Shown here: piece after piece, positions 8,680 to 17,024 of the stretch
Position numbering within the stretch: the first letter of the stretch is position 1
Layout of the letters: each line of letters starts with the position of its first letter
Source of the DNA: Acidovorax sp. SRB_14
GTDB lineage: Bacteria > Pseudomonadota > Gammaproteobacteria > Burkholderiales > Burkholderiaceae_C
Length of the DNA stretch: 64,000 nt
Reading direction: 5' to 3'
NCBI RefSeq assembly: GCF_012932145.1
Contig: NZ_MWOK01000010.1
Coordinates: forward strand, 62,001-126,000
Translations under genes and position numbers: made by a program
The notes under the pieces: generated by a model
What the model was told of the DNA's origin: nothing
Databases searched by the model: none
The model's input: the letters and a program-made list of their open reading frames with translations, nothing else

Positions 8680-9318
8680 TCAGAACCATCCTTGGGGAAT
8701 GATGAGAATGTCGCCAGGCAGCACATCCACATTGGCATCGATGTCACCGCGCTTGATCAGATCGTTCAAGCGCACGGTGTAGCGCTTGTTGCCCTCTGCT
8801 GCCCGCACGAGGGTGGCGCGGTTACCATCCGCGAAATCGGTCAGACCTCCCGCAGCGATAAGCACGTCGAGCACCGTCATGTTTTGTTTGTAGGCAAGAA
8901 ACTGCGGTTTTGCCGCTTCGCCAACGACACGGATCTGCTCGCTGTACGGGCCGACGAAACCTGTCACGATCACGGTAACCACCGGATCGCGCACATATTT
9001 GGCCAGCTCTTTTTCCACATCTCGTGCGATTTGCGCCGATGTCTTGCCCTGCGCAACGAGCCCGTCCACCAACGGCGTAGACACTTGGCCATCGGGCCGT
9101 ACCGGCACGCTTTGTGATAACTCGGGGCTGCGCCAGACGATGATGTTGAGCATGTCGCCTGGCCCGACGATATAGTTGTAATCGGGGGCAGATGCCTTGA
9201 CCGGGGCTGCCGGGTAAGCGCCGCCGAAGCCGGAACAGCCAGCCACTGCGACGGCCACACCGCCCATACCCACCACACGAACCACTGCCTTTAGAAGCCC
9301 AGAGATGTATTTCTGCAT
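8680..9318 (-). CDS. XrtA-system polysaccharide export lipoprotein (Wza/BexD family)
   Basis: A 212-residue secreted lipoprotein. The N-terminal signal ends in the lipobox VAGC with Cys28 as the lipidated residue. The polysaccharide export (Poly_export) domain begins with YNYIVGPGDMLNIIVWRSPEL, and SLBB-like repeats follow (IRVVGEAAKPQFLAYKQNM, DVLPGDILIIPQGWF). It is shorter than E. coli Wza and lacks the C-terminal outer membrane helix, as in the PEP-CTERM subgroup. As first gene of the operon it follows a ~200 bp leader with a candidate promoter and a 30-bp-spaced direct repeat. It probably forms the outer membrane export portal together with the beta-barrel protein downstream. Confidence 0.92.
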   Translation of the reverse strand: MQKYISGLLKAVVRVVGMGGVAVAVAGCSGFGGAYPAAPVKASAPDYNYIVGPGDMLNIIVWRSPELSQSVPVRPDGQVSTPLVDGLVAQGKTSAQIARDVEKELAKYVRDPVVTVIVTGFVGPYSEQIRVVGEAAKPQFLAYKQNMTVLDVLIAAGGLTDFADGNRATLVRAAEGNKRYTVRLNDLIKRGDIDANVDVLPGDILIIPQGWF

Positions 9319-9344
9319 GGAGAACTTTCTACAAAGTTTGCGGA

Positions 9345-9373
9345 AGTATCAAATGGCTAGAAACAATACAAGA
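9345..9373 (-). promoter_or_regulatory. Candidate sigma-70 promoter of the exopolysaccharide operon
   Basis: On the minus strand a GATACT (-10-like, 9345-9350) is preceded by TCTTGT/TTGTAT (-35-like, within 9366-9373) with a 15-17 base spacer. It lies about 30 bases upstream of the export lipoprotein start, in the least GC-rich part of the leader. No convincing sigma-54 GG-N10-GC element was found here. Prediction by eye only. Confidence 0.35.
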
Positions 9374-9377
9374 CCGT

Positions 9378-9418
9378 TGCAGCAGCATACCTTGAACGAA
9401 TGCGGAATGCAGCAGCAT
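9378..9418 (-). repeat. Direct repeat, two 11-bp copies spaced exactly 30 bp, upstream of the exopolysaccharide operon
   Basis: ATGCTGCTGCA (minus-strand reading) occurs at 9408-9418 and again at 9378-9388. The 30 bp period equals about three helical turns, so both copies face the same side of the DNA directly upstream of the candidate promoter. This is the layout expected for a dimeric activator or repressor site. The binding protein is unknown. Confidence 0.5.
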
Positions 9419-9524
9419 TTTCCTGGGGTCCATGGACTTCGGCAACCCTGCCGCGGCGCTCTCGGCGCATCGCCCCTGTCCTTAGCCTGAGTTCCTTTTA
9501 CGCTACCCGTTCAAGCCGACAGAT

Positions 9525-10523
9525 TCAAGCTCCGTAATAGTCACGGTACCACCGAACGAAGTACGCCATCCCTTGCGCCAGTGGCGTGGATGGCGCAAAT
9601 CCCACCCAGTCCCGCAGTGCCGTGGTGCTGGCATAAGTCGCCGGCACATCCCCCGGCTGCATGGGCAGCAATTGCTTGGTGGCCACCTGTCCCAGCGCAC
9701 ATTCCAGGCAGCCGATGAAGTCCAGCAGTGGCACGGGGTCGCTGTTGCCAATGTTGAAGATGCGGCAAGGGACACCGCCCTCGTGCTCGGGCGTGGCAGG
9801 GCGGTCCAACACCCGCAACACCCCCTCAGCTATATCGTCGATGTACGTGAAATCACGCTTCATGTCGCCGTGGTTGAATACTTGGATCGGCTCGCCTGCC
9901 AGGATGGCGCGGACAAACAAGTGGTACGCCATGTCGGGCCGGCCCCAGGGACCATAGACCGTGAAGAAGCGCAGGCCTGTGGTCGGAAAACCGTAGAGGT
10001 GGCTGTAGGTGTAGGCCATCAGCTCATTGGCCTTCTTGGTGGCAGCGTACAGGCTTACCGGGTGATCGACCGCGTCGGTTTCGGTGAATGGCATCTTGGC
10101 ATTACCGCCATAGACGCTGGAGCTGGAGGCATAAACCAGGTGAGCGACGCTCTGGGCGCGACAGCCCTCCAGCACATGGCCAAAGCCTGCGAGATTGGAA
10201 TCGAGATAGGCATAAGGATGCGTGATGCTGTAGCGCACGCCGGCCTGGGCGCCCAAATGGATGACACCATCGAACCGTTCGGTGGCAAACAACTTGGCCA
10301 TGCCCTCGCGGTCGCCCAAATCCAGCCTGAGAAACCGAAAACCAGGTGTGCCTTCGAGCCGTCGCAGTCGCGCCTGCTTGAGCGCGGGATCGTAGTAATC
10401 GTTGAGGTTGTCCAGGCCTAAAACCCGGTCACCGCGTGCCAGCAGGCGCTGGGCCACATGGTGGCCGATGAAACCGGCCGCACCAGTCACGAGGATGTGT
10501 GAGGGCATTCGCTCTGTTGGCAT
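9525..10523 (-). CDS. UDP-glucuronate 4-epimerase-like NAD-dependent epimerase
   Basis: A 332-residue extended short-chain dehydrogenase. The NAD-binding motif TGAAGFIG is at residues 13-20. The catalytic Ser cluster is at SSSS 133-136 and the YxxxK pair is Tyr159/Lys163. The motifs DNLNDYYDPALKQARL, GVRYSITHPYAYLDSN and FFTVYGPWGRPDMA are characteristic of the UDP-glucuronate to UDP-galacturonate epimerases of capsule and LPS loci. ATG 10523 is supported by a GGAGG 8 bases upstream. The gene lies ahead of the XrtA operon in the same direction and probably supplies UDP-galacturonate for the polymer. It is intact, whereas the sugar-nucleotide gene immediately upstream (manC) is destroyed. Confidence 0.9.
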   Translation of the reverse strand: MPTERMPSHILVTGAAGFIGHHVAQRLLARGDRVLGLDNLNDYYDPALKQARLRRLEGTPGFRFLRLDLGDREGMAKLFATERFDGVIHLGAQAGVRYSITHPYAYLDSNLAGFGHVLEGCRAQSVAHLVYASSSSVYGGNAKMPFTETDAVDHPVSLYAATKKANELMAYTYSHLYGFPTTGLRFFTVYGPWGRPDMAYHLFVRAILAGEPIQVFNHGDMKRDFTYIDDIAEGVLRVLDRPATPEHEGGVPCRIFNIGNSDPVPLLDFIGCLECALGQVATKQLLPMQPGDVPATYASTTALRDWVGFAPSTPLAQGMAYFVRWYRDYYGA

Positions 10524-10553
10524 GGCAGGTGCCTCCGGAAAATTGGCGTGCCG

Positions 10554-11608
10554 TTAACGCCTATAAATGTCGTCCAAACGCACGATGTCGTCCTCGCCGA
10601 GATAGGCCCCCGCTGCACGTCGACCATCTCCAAGTGGACCTGTCCCGGGTTTCGATCCGGTGCGCGACGCCCAGAGGAATATGCCTGGACCGGTTCTCGG
10701 ACGTCAGGAACACGTCGTCGCCCTTCACTCAGGCCGTGCCGCGCACGACCACCCAGTGCTCGGCGAGATGGTAGTGCATTTGCAGCGGCAGCTTGCCACC
10801 GGGCTTGGCCACGATGGGCTTGACCTGAAATCGCTCTCCCGCATCGATGCTGTCCTACCAGCCACCAGGGGGTGGCACACCTTGCAGTGCAGCGGCCCTT
10901 CGGTGCAACTTTTGTGCTTGAGGCGGTCGACGATTTTTCACGTCCTGGGTGTAGCGTTGATGGACCACCAGCACTGCGTCGGGCGCCTCCACCATGACCA
11001 GCCTTGCACGCCCATGCAGACCAGCTTAGGCGTCTGAAGAAAGCGCCAAGGTGTCGCAGCTGTCCTGCATGAGGGTCCGTCGCTGCGCCACATGGCCGTC
11101 GCCGTCCTTGGGCAGGATCTGCCACAGGGCATAGCGCGCCCCAGGCGCCCCCATCGGGCCTACACAGCGCCAACGCATGCTAGCCCGATGCACGCAGCAC
11201 AAACAGCCTACTGTTACAAAGGTAGTCGCCCGATCGCACGTAACCCTTGGCCGTTGCAAGGTCGGGTTTTCCGACAGAACGGTCTATGGTGTGCGCCCCG
11301 TCGCGGCCGACCGGGGGGCTGGTCTGGATGTAGTCATAGCCCGTCTCTGGGCGATCGGGCGTGAGCCCAAAAGGCGCGATGGCACCCTCCTGTGCCAGCA
11401 GCGCTGGCTGGGCAATGGCATGGTCTGCAGGCATGACTAGCAGCAGCATCGGATCGGTGCCGCCGTCCTGGGCGGCCAGCGCAGCGAGCGTCAGGGCGGG
11501 GGCTGTATTGCGGCCATGGATCTCCAGCACGATACGGGCCTGCGGCCGATCAGACGCACAGATGCGTGCCCGAGCCGCCCGATAGCACCACGGCTGAATC
11601 GTCAACAT
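10554..11608 (-). pseudogene. manC: Decayed mannose-1-phosphate guanylyltransferase / mannose-6-phosphate isomerase
   Basis: Pieces of a type II ManC/AlgA protein can be read in order in different frames of the minus strand. The start reads VVLSGGSGTHL (the GGSGTRLW nucleotide-binding loop), but in the shifted frame. About 80 residues are then missing before IHGRNTAPALTLAALAAQDG, MPADHAI, PETGYDYI and SGDYLCNSRLFVLRASG followed by a stop (near 11180). Further pieces follow: LWQILPKDGDGHVA (11060-11130), then a stretch near 10950-11010, then [32 protein letters not shown] followed by a stop, and finally YLGEDDIVRLDDIYRR ending at TAA 10554. The intact enzyme makes GDP-mannose. Several frameshifts, at least one in-frame stop and an internal deletion rule out function. 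It directly precedes the epimerase gene. Confidence 0.85.
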
Positions 11609-11923
11609 GCAGGCCTACCGTTTGTCTGGGTGCAAGGTCGACGCATGCGCTCTACCCACCGCGCCGGACGCGCATGACGGGGGCGGCGCCTGGCGCCGAC
11701 GAAAAATCACCGGGTAACAACGGTATGGCGGCAAGAACGCAGGCCCCATTTCGCACGGCGCTTCGCAGGGCTGAGTCACTGCGGCTTCGTGCCGCCAGGC
11801 CGCCTTATTCCATTTGATGGCACGCAAGCGCTGCTTGGGGTCCGTGTTTGCAGCGCGCCCGCCGCGCCGCGGGTGCGCTCCTACAATGGCCCCGCCCCGG
11901 CCATTGGGGCAAGCTTGCCTCCC
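11609..11923. other. Gene-free stretch between the manC remnant and the tyrosine phosphatase gene
   Basis: No coding frame with recognisable features on either strand. A TACAAT hexamer at 11882-11887, about 40 bases before the phosphatase start, could be the -10 box of its promoter, although no good -35 box is spaced to it. Part of this stretch may be further debris of the decayed locus. Confidence 0.4.
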
Positions 11924-12412
11924 ATGAGCCAGTACTTCGTTCTCTTCGTTTGCATGGGCAATATTTGCCGCAGTCCCACCGCGCAAGCGGTGTTCCGCCA
12001 GCGCGTCGCAGCGGCGGGGCTGGCGCAGCGCGTGCGCATTGACTCTGCGGGCACCCACGCCGCGCCCCAGGGCGAGGCACCGGATCCACGCGCACAGGCC
12101 CATGCACGCCAGCGGGGCTATGCCATGGACGCGATCCGGTCGCGCCCGGTTCACGAGGGCGATTTCCACCGGTTCGATCTGCTGCTGGCCATGGACGACC
12201 ACAACCTGGCCTTGCTGCAGAGCCGCTGCCCGCCGGCGCTGCACCCGCGCTTGCGGCGCCTGACCGACTTTTGCCTGCGCAGCAGCTGCTCCGTGGTGCC
12301 CGATCCCTACTACGGCAATGCCCAGGGTTTCGAGAATGTGCTGGACTTGCTGGAAGACGCCTGCGACGGACTGCTCTTGCATGTGCGCCGGCAACTGGAC
12401 TCGGCGGGATGA
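11924..12412 (+). CDS. Low-molecular-weight protein tyrosine phosphatase
   Basis: A 162-residue cytoplasmic phosphatase. The P-loop CMGNICRS (Cys10, Arg16) sits at the N-terminus and the general-acid Asp127 lies in the DPYYG motif near the end, the complete catalytic set of the family. The start is ATG 11924, just before the P-loop strand (MSQYFVLFVCMGN), which matches the usual family length. Such enzymes (Wzb type) dephosphorylate BY-kinases. With the XrtA-associated kinase 5 kb away on the opposite strand, a regulatory pairing is plausible but inferred. The 3' end faces rpe (convergent genes). Confidence 0.93.
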   Translation: MSQYFVLFVCMGNICRSPTAQAVFRQRVAAAGLAQRVRIDSAGTHAAPQGEAPDPRAQAHARQRGYAMDAIRSRPVHEGDFHRFDLLLAMDDHNLALLQSRCPPALHPRLRRLTDFCLRSSCSVVPDPYYGNAQGFENVLDLLEDACDGLLLHVRRQLDSAG

Positions 12413-12500
12413 GCATGCGGCGCGGCCGCGGGACGGACGCAGGGCGGGCCCCAAGCGCCTGGCGACAGAAGCCCCGCGCGGAGCTGGACTCGCGAGACGC

Positions 12501-13184
12501 TCAGGCCGCGAGCGCGCCCCGCATCGCGGTGATCACGTCCCGGTAGTCGGGCTTGCCAAAGATGGCGCTGCCGGCGACGAAGGTGTCTGCCCCCGCGTCG
12601 GCCGCGCGGCGGATGTTGTCCACCTTGATGCCGCCGTCCACTTCCAGTCGGATGTCGCGGCCCGTGGCATCGATGCGCCGTCGCACCTCTTCGATCTTGC
12701 GCAGCGCCGAGTCGATGAAGCTCTGGCCGCCGAAGCCGGGGTTGACGCTCATGATGAGCACGAGGTCGATGTCGTCGATCACCCAGTCGAGCACATCGAA
12801 CGGCTCGGCCGGGTTGAACACCAGCCCGGCCTGCACGCCTTGGGACTTGATGGCCTGGATGCTGCGGTGCACATGGTGCGTGGCGTCGGGGTGGAAGCTG
12901 ATGAGATCGGCGCCGGCCTGGGCGAAAGCGGCAGCCAGCGCATCGACCGGCTGCACCATGAGGTGCACATCGATGGGGACGGCCACACCCTCGGGCGTGA
13001 CGGCGTGGGGCTTCAAGGCCTGGCAGACCATGGGGCCGAAGGTGAGGTTGGGCACGTAGTGGTTGTCCATCACGTCGAAGTGGATCCAGTCGGCTCCGGC
13101 AGCGATGACGCTGCGCACTTCGTCGCCCAGGCGGGCGAAATCGGCAGACAAAATGGAAGGGGCAATGCGGTGGGTGCGGCTCAT
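12501..13184 (-). CDS. rpe: Ribulose-phosphate 3-epimerase
   Basis: A 227-residue TIM-barrel enzyme of the pentose phosphate and Calvin cycles that interconverts ribulose 5-phosphate and xylulose 5-phosphate. Visible family features include [10 protein letters not shown] at the N-terminus and [17 protein letters not shown] with metal ligands His35 and Asp37. Further on are DVHLMV (His74), [10 protein letters not shown] and EVDGGI with the second catalytic Asp. ATG 13184 gives the standard length; a much longer upstream frame only runs antisense to apaG. It is transcribed divergently from apaG with 30 bp between the start codons, so both promoters must overlap there or in the neighbouring coding ends. 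Confidence 0.96.
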   Translation of the reverse strand: MSRTHRIAPSILSADFARLGDEVRSVIAAGADWIHFDVMDNHYVPNLTFGPMVCQALKPHAVTPEGVAVPIDVHLMVQPVDALAAAFAQAGADLISFHPDATHHVHRSIQAIKSQGVQAGLVFNPAEPFDVLDWVIDDIDLVLIMSVNPGFGGQSFIDSALRKIEEVRRRIDATGRDIRLEVDGGIKVDNIRRAADAGADTFVAGSAIFGKPDYRDVITAMRGALAA

Positions 13185-13214
13185 GCCTGCAATTGTCGCA
13201 GTTACCATTGGCCG

Positions 13215-13622
13215 ATGCCAAAGTACCAATTCCAGGTCGAAGTGCAACCCGAATACCTGCCTGAGCAGTCGTCCCCGAATGCGGGTGTGTTCAGCTTTGC
13301 CTACACCATCACCATCACCAACGCGGGCTCCGTCCCGGCGCAACTGGTCTCGCGCCACTGGATCATCAGCGATGCGCACGGCCACACCGAAGAAGTCCGG
13401 GGCCTGGGCGTGGTCGGGCACCAGCCGCTGCTCAAGCCCGGCGAGTCCTTCCAGTACACCAGCGGCTGCCAGCTGCGCACGCCCAGCGGCACCATGCACG
13501 GCAGCTTCTTCTGCGTGGCCGAAGACGGCGAATCCTTTGACTGCGCCATCCCGCTGTTCGTGCTCGAAGCGCTGGACCCGGGCGAGCCCAGCCAGCCCCT
13601 GAGCAGCCGGGTGCTGCATTGA
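13215..13622 (+). CDS. apaG: ApaG protein
   Basis: A 135-residue single-domain protein of the ApaG (DUF525) family with a fibronectin-type beta-sandwich. Conserved stretches are [52 protein letters not shown] and [10 protein letters not shown]. The molecular function is unsettled; genetic data in enterics link it to cobalt/magnesium homeostasis, and related domains occur in eukaryotic F-box proteins. It starts 30 bp from the divergent rpe gene. Its stop codon overlaps the TTG start of the next gene (TTGA), so translation of the two is probably coupled. Confidence 0.95.
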   Translation: MPKYQFQVEVQPEYLPEQSSPNAGVFSFAYTITITNAGSVPAQLVSRHWIISDAHGHTEEVRGLGVVGHQPLLKPGESFQYTSGCQLRTPSGTMHGSFFCVAEDGESFDCAIPLFVLEALDPGEPSQPLSSRVLH

Positions 13623-15595
13623 AGGTCGCGCCCCTGGACTTGGCCGCCCTGCTGGCGCGGCTGGATCCGCAGGCGCCGCTGGCCGAGCGCCACCTGTGGC
13701 TGATCGCTCTGCTCGACTGGGTGCGCGGCGCGCGCGACTCGGTGCCCGCCAGCCTCGGGCGCGTGCAGCTGCTGATCGATGCTGTGGAGGCGCGCCACGA
13801 CGTGCGCGCGCGCCTGCAGGCTTGGTGGGCCGCGCTGGTGGAGACGGTGGACGTCACCACCTTGCTGGCCGATTTCGGCTTTGCGCCGCGCACGGCACTG
13901 GTCAGCGAACTGGCCGAGCGCCTGCGCCGCAAGCTGCTGCCCAGCAGCCCCGAGACCATCGATGCCTCCGAACTGTTCACGCTGGCGCTGCCCAGCGCCT
14001 TCGATGCGCAGTGGCTGGGGGCGCTGCACGAAGAGCAGCTCGAGCGCCTGGTGGCACTGCTGGCGGACGGCGAGGGCCACACCACGCGCTGGCAAAAAAC
14101 CCTGCTCGACGCCATCACCTACTGCGCCGGCCAGATCCTGTCCACCGGCTATGCGCCCGAACTGCGCCTGCGCATGAGCGAGGCCGCGCGCGAGGCACAG
14201 CCGTTCCACGCGCTGATCCGCGATGTGGAGAGCCTGCGCGTCGAGGTGCTGCACGGCCTGCGCACGCGCGACCGGCTCGACGAATCGGCGCAGCGCCTGC
14301 GCGAGCGGCTCGATGCCTGCCGCAGCGCGGCATCCACCGTGTATGCGCACTTCGAAGACAACGGCATCTCGGTCGGCCTGGTGTTCCGACTGCGCCAGCT
14401 GCGCGTGCGCATCCTGCGCGTGCGCGAACTGCTCGAATGCGTGCTCTCGCCCACACCGGCCGTGAGCGCGGCGCGGCTGCTGGCCCACCTGGTGCAGGTC
14501 GGGCAGGAGCGGCGCAGCCTGCGCGCGCTGCTGGCGGCCAACTCCTCGCTGCTGGCGGCCAAGGTGGCCGAGCGCAGCGCCGAGACCGGCGAGCACTACA
14601 TCACGCGCACGCGCGGCGAATACTTTGCGATGGTGCGCAACGCCGCCGGCGGCGGCGCCGTGATGGCATTCACCACGCTGCTCAAGTTCGCTCTGTACGC
14701 GCTGGCGCTGTCGGCCTTCTGGGGTGGCTTTGTCGCCGGCATCAATTACGCGGCGAGCTTTGTGCTGATCCAGCTGCTGCACTTCACCGTGGCCACCAAG
14801 CAGCCGGCCATGACGGCGCCGGCCATGGCCGCCAAGCTCAAGGACATCGATTCCGACAGCGGCGTGGCCGAGTTCGTCGACAAAGTGACCTACCTGGTGC
14901 GCTCACAGGTGGCGGCGGTGCTGGGCAACGTGCTGGTGGTGTTCCCGGCCGTGCTGGGCCTCACGGCCCTCTGGGCCCTCGCCACGGGCGGCCCCGCGAT
15001 CAGTGAAAAGAGCGCGGAGCAGGTACTGGACTCGCTGCACCTGCTGGGGCCGTCCCTGCTGTTTGCGGCGTTCACCGGGGTGCTGCTGTTTGCCTCCAGC
15101 ATCATTGCCGGCTGGACGGAAAACTGGTTCGTGCTGCACCGGCTCGACTCGGCCATGCGCTACAACCCGCGCATCACGCGCCTGCTGGGCGCCGCGCGCG
15201 CGGCGCGCTGGGCGCGCTTCCTGCGCGACAACCTCTCGGGCCTGGCGGCCAACATCTCGCTCGGATTCATGCTCGGGCTGGTGCCGGCATTTGCCAGCTT
15301 CTTTGGCCTGGGGCTCGATGTGCGCCACGTCACCTTGTCGACGGGCCAGCTGGCCGCCGCCGCGGCGAGCCTGGGCCCGGACGTGCTGAGCCACCCCGCG
15401 TTCTGGTGGGCCGTGGCCACCCTTCCGCTGCTTGGCGCCCTGAATGTGAGCGTGAGCTTCTACCTGGCCTTCCTGCTGGCGCTGCGCGCGCAGAACGTCA
15501 CCGGCGTGGAGCGCGCGCGCATCTATGCCGCCGTGCGCGCGCGCCTGCGCTCGAAGCCGCTGAGCTTCTTCGTGCCCGGGCGCCAGGACAACTGA
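13619..15595 (+). CDS. COG4389-family membrane protein annotated as 'site-specific recombinase'
   Basis: A 658-residue protein matching the family usually labelled site-specific recombinase (COG4389/SpecificRecomb). Nothing in the sequence looks like a recombinase active site. Residues 1-340 are charged and helical. The second half carries at least five membrane segments (near 345-390, 435-460, 475-500, 545-570 and 595-625), for example [17 protein letters not shown] and [19 protein letters not shown]. The likely start is TTG 13619, overlapping the apaG stop by one TTGA; no ATG lies nearby in frame. The arrangement after apaG is, as I recall, conserved in related bacteria. The real function is unknown; an inner membrane role is more credible than DNA recombination. 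Confidence 0.75.
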   Translation: MKVAPLDLAALLARLDPQAPLAERHLWLIALLDWVRGARDSVPASLGRVQLLIDAVEARHDVRARLQAWWAALVETVDVTTLLADFGFAPRTALVSELAERLRRKLLPSSPETIDASELFTLALPSAFDAQWLGALHEEQLERLVALLADGEGHTTRWQKTLLDAITYCAGQILSTGYAPELRLRMSEAAREAQPFHALIRDVESLRVEVLHGLRTRDRLDESAQRLRERLDACRSAASTVYAHFEDNGISVGLVFRLRQLRVRILRVRELLECVLSPTPAVSAARLLAHLVQVGQERRSLRALLAANSSLLAAKVAERSAETGEHYITRTRGEYFAMVRNAAGGGAVMAFTTLLKFALYALALSAFWGGFVAGINYAASFVLIQLLHFTVATKQPAMTAPAMAAKLKDIDSDSGVAEFVDKVTYLVRSQVAAVLGNVLVVFPAVLGLTALWALATGGPAISEKSAEQVLDSLHLLGPSLLFAAFTGVLLFASSIIAGWTENWFVLHRLDSAMRYNPRITRLLGAARAARWARFLRDNLSGLAANISLGFMLGLVPAFASFFGLGLDVRHVTLSTGQLAAAAASLGPDVLSHPAFWWAVATLPLLGALNVSVSFYLAFLLALRAQNVTGVERARIYAAVRARLRSKPLSFFVPGRQDN

Positions 15596-15764
15596 GGCCG
15601 GCCCATGCCCTCCTCCCTGCCGGGCGTGCCACTGTCCTACAGCGAACGCCTGCAACAGACGGTAAATTCAGGCCATCGCGCCGGCGCACGGCGTGCGCCC
15701 CCCAGGGTGCGATCCCCCTTCTCTGCGCGCACATGCCGCGCTTGACGCACAAGGACCCACACAC

Positions 15765-17024
15765 ATGAACGAGATCCTGTCTTTCTGGGCGCAATGGCTG
15801 CGCCCCTCTGCCGGGCTGCCCACCGTGCAGTGGTCGCTGCTGCTGGCCATGGCAGCCATGGCGGGCTACCTGTGCCAGCGCCACATCGGGCTGCCCAAGG
15901 TCGTCGGCTACTCGCTGGTCGGCACAGCGGCGGGCCTCGCAGGCTTCAGCGGCGCAGTCTGGCCGCTGCAGGGCATCGGCCTGTTCTTGCTCGAACTGGG
16001 CATCTCCGTCGTGCTGTTCGAGTGCGGCGCACGCATTCCACTGCGCTGGTTCCGCCACAACCCCATGGTGCTGGTGCAAAGCGTGCTCGAGTCGGCGCTG
16101 ACCTTTTTTGCCGTCTATTGGACGCTGGTGTGGCTCCAGGTGCCCGAGCGTGTGGCCGGGCCGCTGGCCGTGGTGGCGCTGGCGGCTTCGCCCGCCGTGC
16201 TCACGCGCGTGGTGAGCGACACGCGCGCGGCCGGCCCGGTGACCGAGCGCGCCATCGTGCTGGCCACGCTGTCCACGCTGTACGCCCTGACGCTGGGCAG
16301 CGCGCGGGCCGAGCTGATCCACCGCCCGGCCATCTCGCTGGCCGACACGGTCTACCCGGTGGTCGTGGTGCTGGGCGTGTCCATCATCGTGGCCGCGCTG
16401 CTGGCGCTGGTGATGCGCATGGCGCTGCGCGCCATGAGCCCGACCAGCGAGAACACCTCCATGCTGCTGCTGGCCCTGATCGCCGCCAGCACCGCCGTGG
16501 CCGCGCACATGGGTGGCTCGGCGCCGCTGGCCGCGCTGCTGGGCGGCATGCTGCTCAAGCAGCTCAACCCGCGCCCCTGGGCGTGGTCGCGCCAGCTCGG
16601 CACGGCCTCGTCGCTGCTGACCATGCTGATGTTCGTGCTGGTCTCCACCGTCGCCGCGCAGGCCGACTGGAGTGCTCCGGTGGCCGGCCTGGTGCTGGTG
16701 CTGATCGCCGTGCGCCTGCTGGCAAAGGTGACAGGCGTGGCCATCGGCAACGTCGGCAGCGGTGCCAGCTGGCGCCAGGCGCTGTGGGTCGGCGGCGCGA
16801 TGACGCCGATGTCGTCGATCGCGCTCCTGATCGCATCGCAGTTCGTCGTTGCCTCGCCCGCCACCGGCCAGATGATCGCCCGCGTGGCGCTGCCCGCCAT
16901 CCTGCTGATGGAGGTGCTGGGCGCCGTGATCGCCACCATGGCCATCTACCGCGCCGGCGAGAGTTCCAAACCCTGGGCGCCACTGACGACACGCGCCAGC
17001 AACGGAGACACCCGTGAGCCTTGA
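15765..17024 (+). CDS. CPA2-type cation/proton antiporter (KefB-like, membrane domain only)
   Basis: A 419-residue polytopic membrane protein with about 12 hydrophobic segments and the Na+/H+ exchanger fold. Typical motifs are [48 protein letters not shown] and the late segment [17 protein letters not shown]. It has no C-terminal TrkA/RCK domain, so it is shorter than KefB/KefC. Transported ions cannot be deduced. ATG 15765 was chosen because the predicted first membrane segment follows directly. The end overlaps the ybdK start by 11 bp. Because the next gene encodes a glutamate-cysteine ligase-like enzyme, a thiol-gated function as in Kef systems is an interesting but untested idea. Confidence 0.8.
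   Translation: MNEILSFWAQWLRPSAGLPTVQWSLLLAMAAMAGYLCQRHIGLPKVVGYSLVGTAAGLAGFSGAVWPLQGIGLFLLELGISVVLFECGARIPLRWFRHNPMVLVQSVLESALTFFAVYWTLVWLQVPERVAGPLAVVALAASPAVLTRVVSDTRAAGPVTERAIVLATLSTLYALTLGSARAELIHRPAISLADTVYPVVVVLGVSIIVAALLALVMRMALRAMSPTSENTSMLLLALIAASTAVAAHMGGSAPLAALLGGMLLKQLNPRPWAWSRQLGTASSLLTMLMFVLVSTVAAQADWSAPVAGLVLVLIAVRLLAKVTGVAIGNVGSGASWRQALWVGGAMTPMSSIALLIASQFVVASPATGQMIARVALPAILLMEVLGAVIATMAIYRAGESSKPWAPLTTRASNGDTREP

Noticed and set aside
9319-9524. Possible sigma-54 promoter for the exosortase operon.
   Set aside because: I tested GG-N10-GC spacings by eye; the candidates had spacers off by at least one base. A sigma-70-like promoter is the better, still weak, reading.
15605-15742. 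A 45-codon frame between the COG4389 gene and the antiporter gene starting MPSSLPGVPLSY.
   Set aside because: No ribosome binding site, no recognisable motif, and the C-terminal half is Arg/Ala/Pro-rich as in random GC-rich frames.
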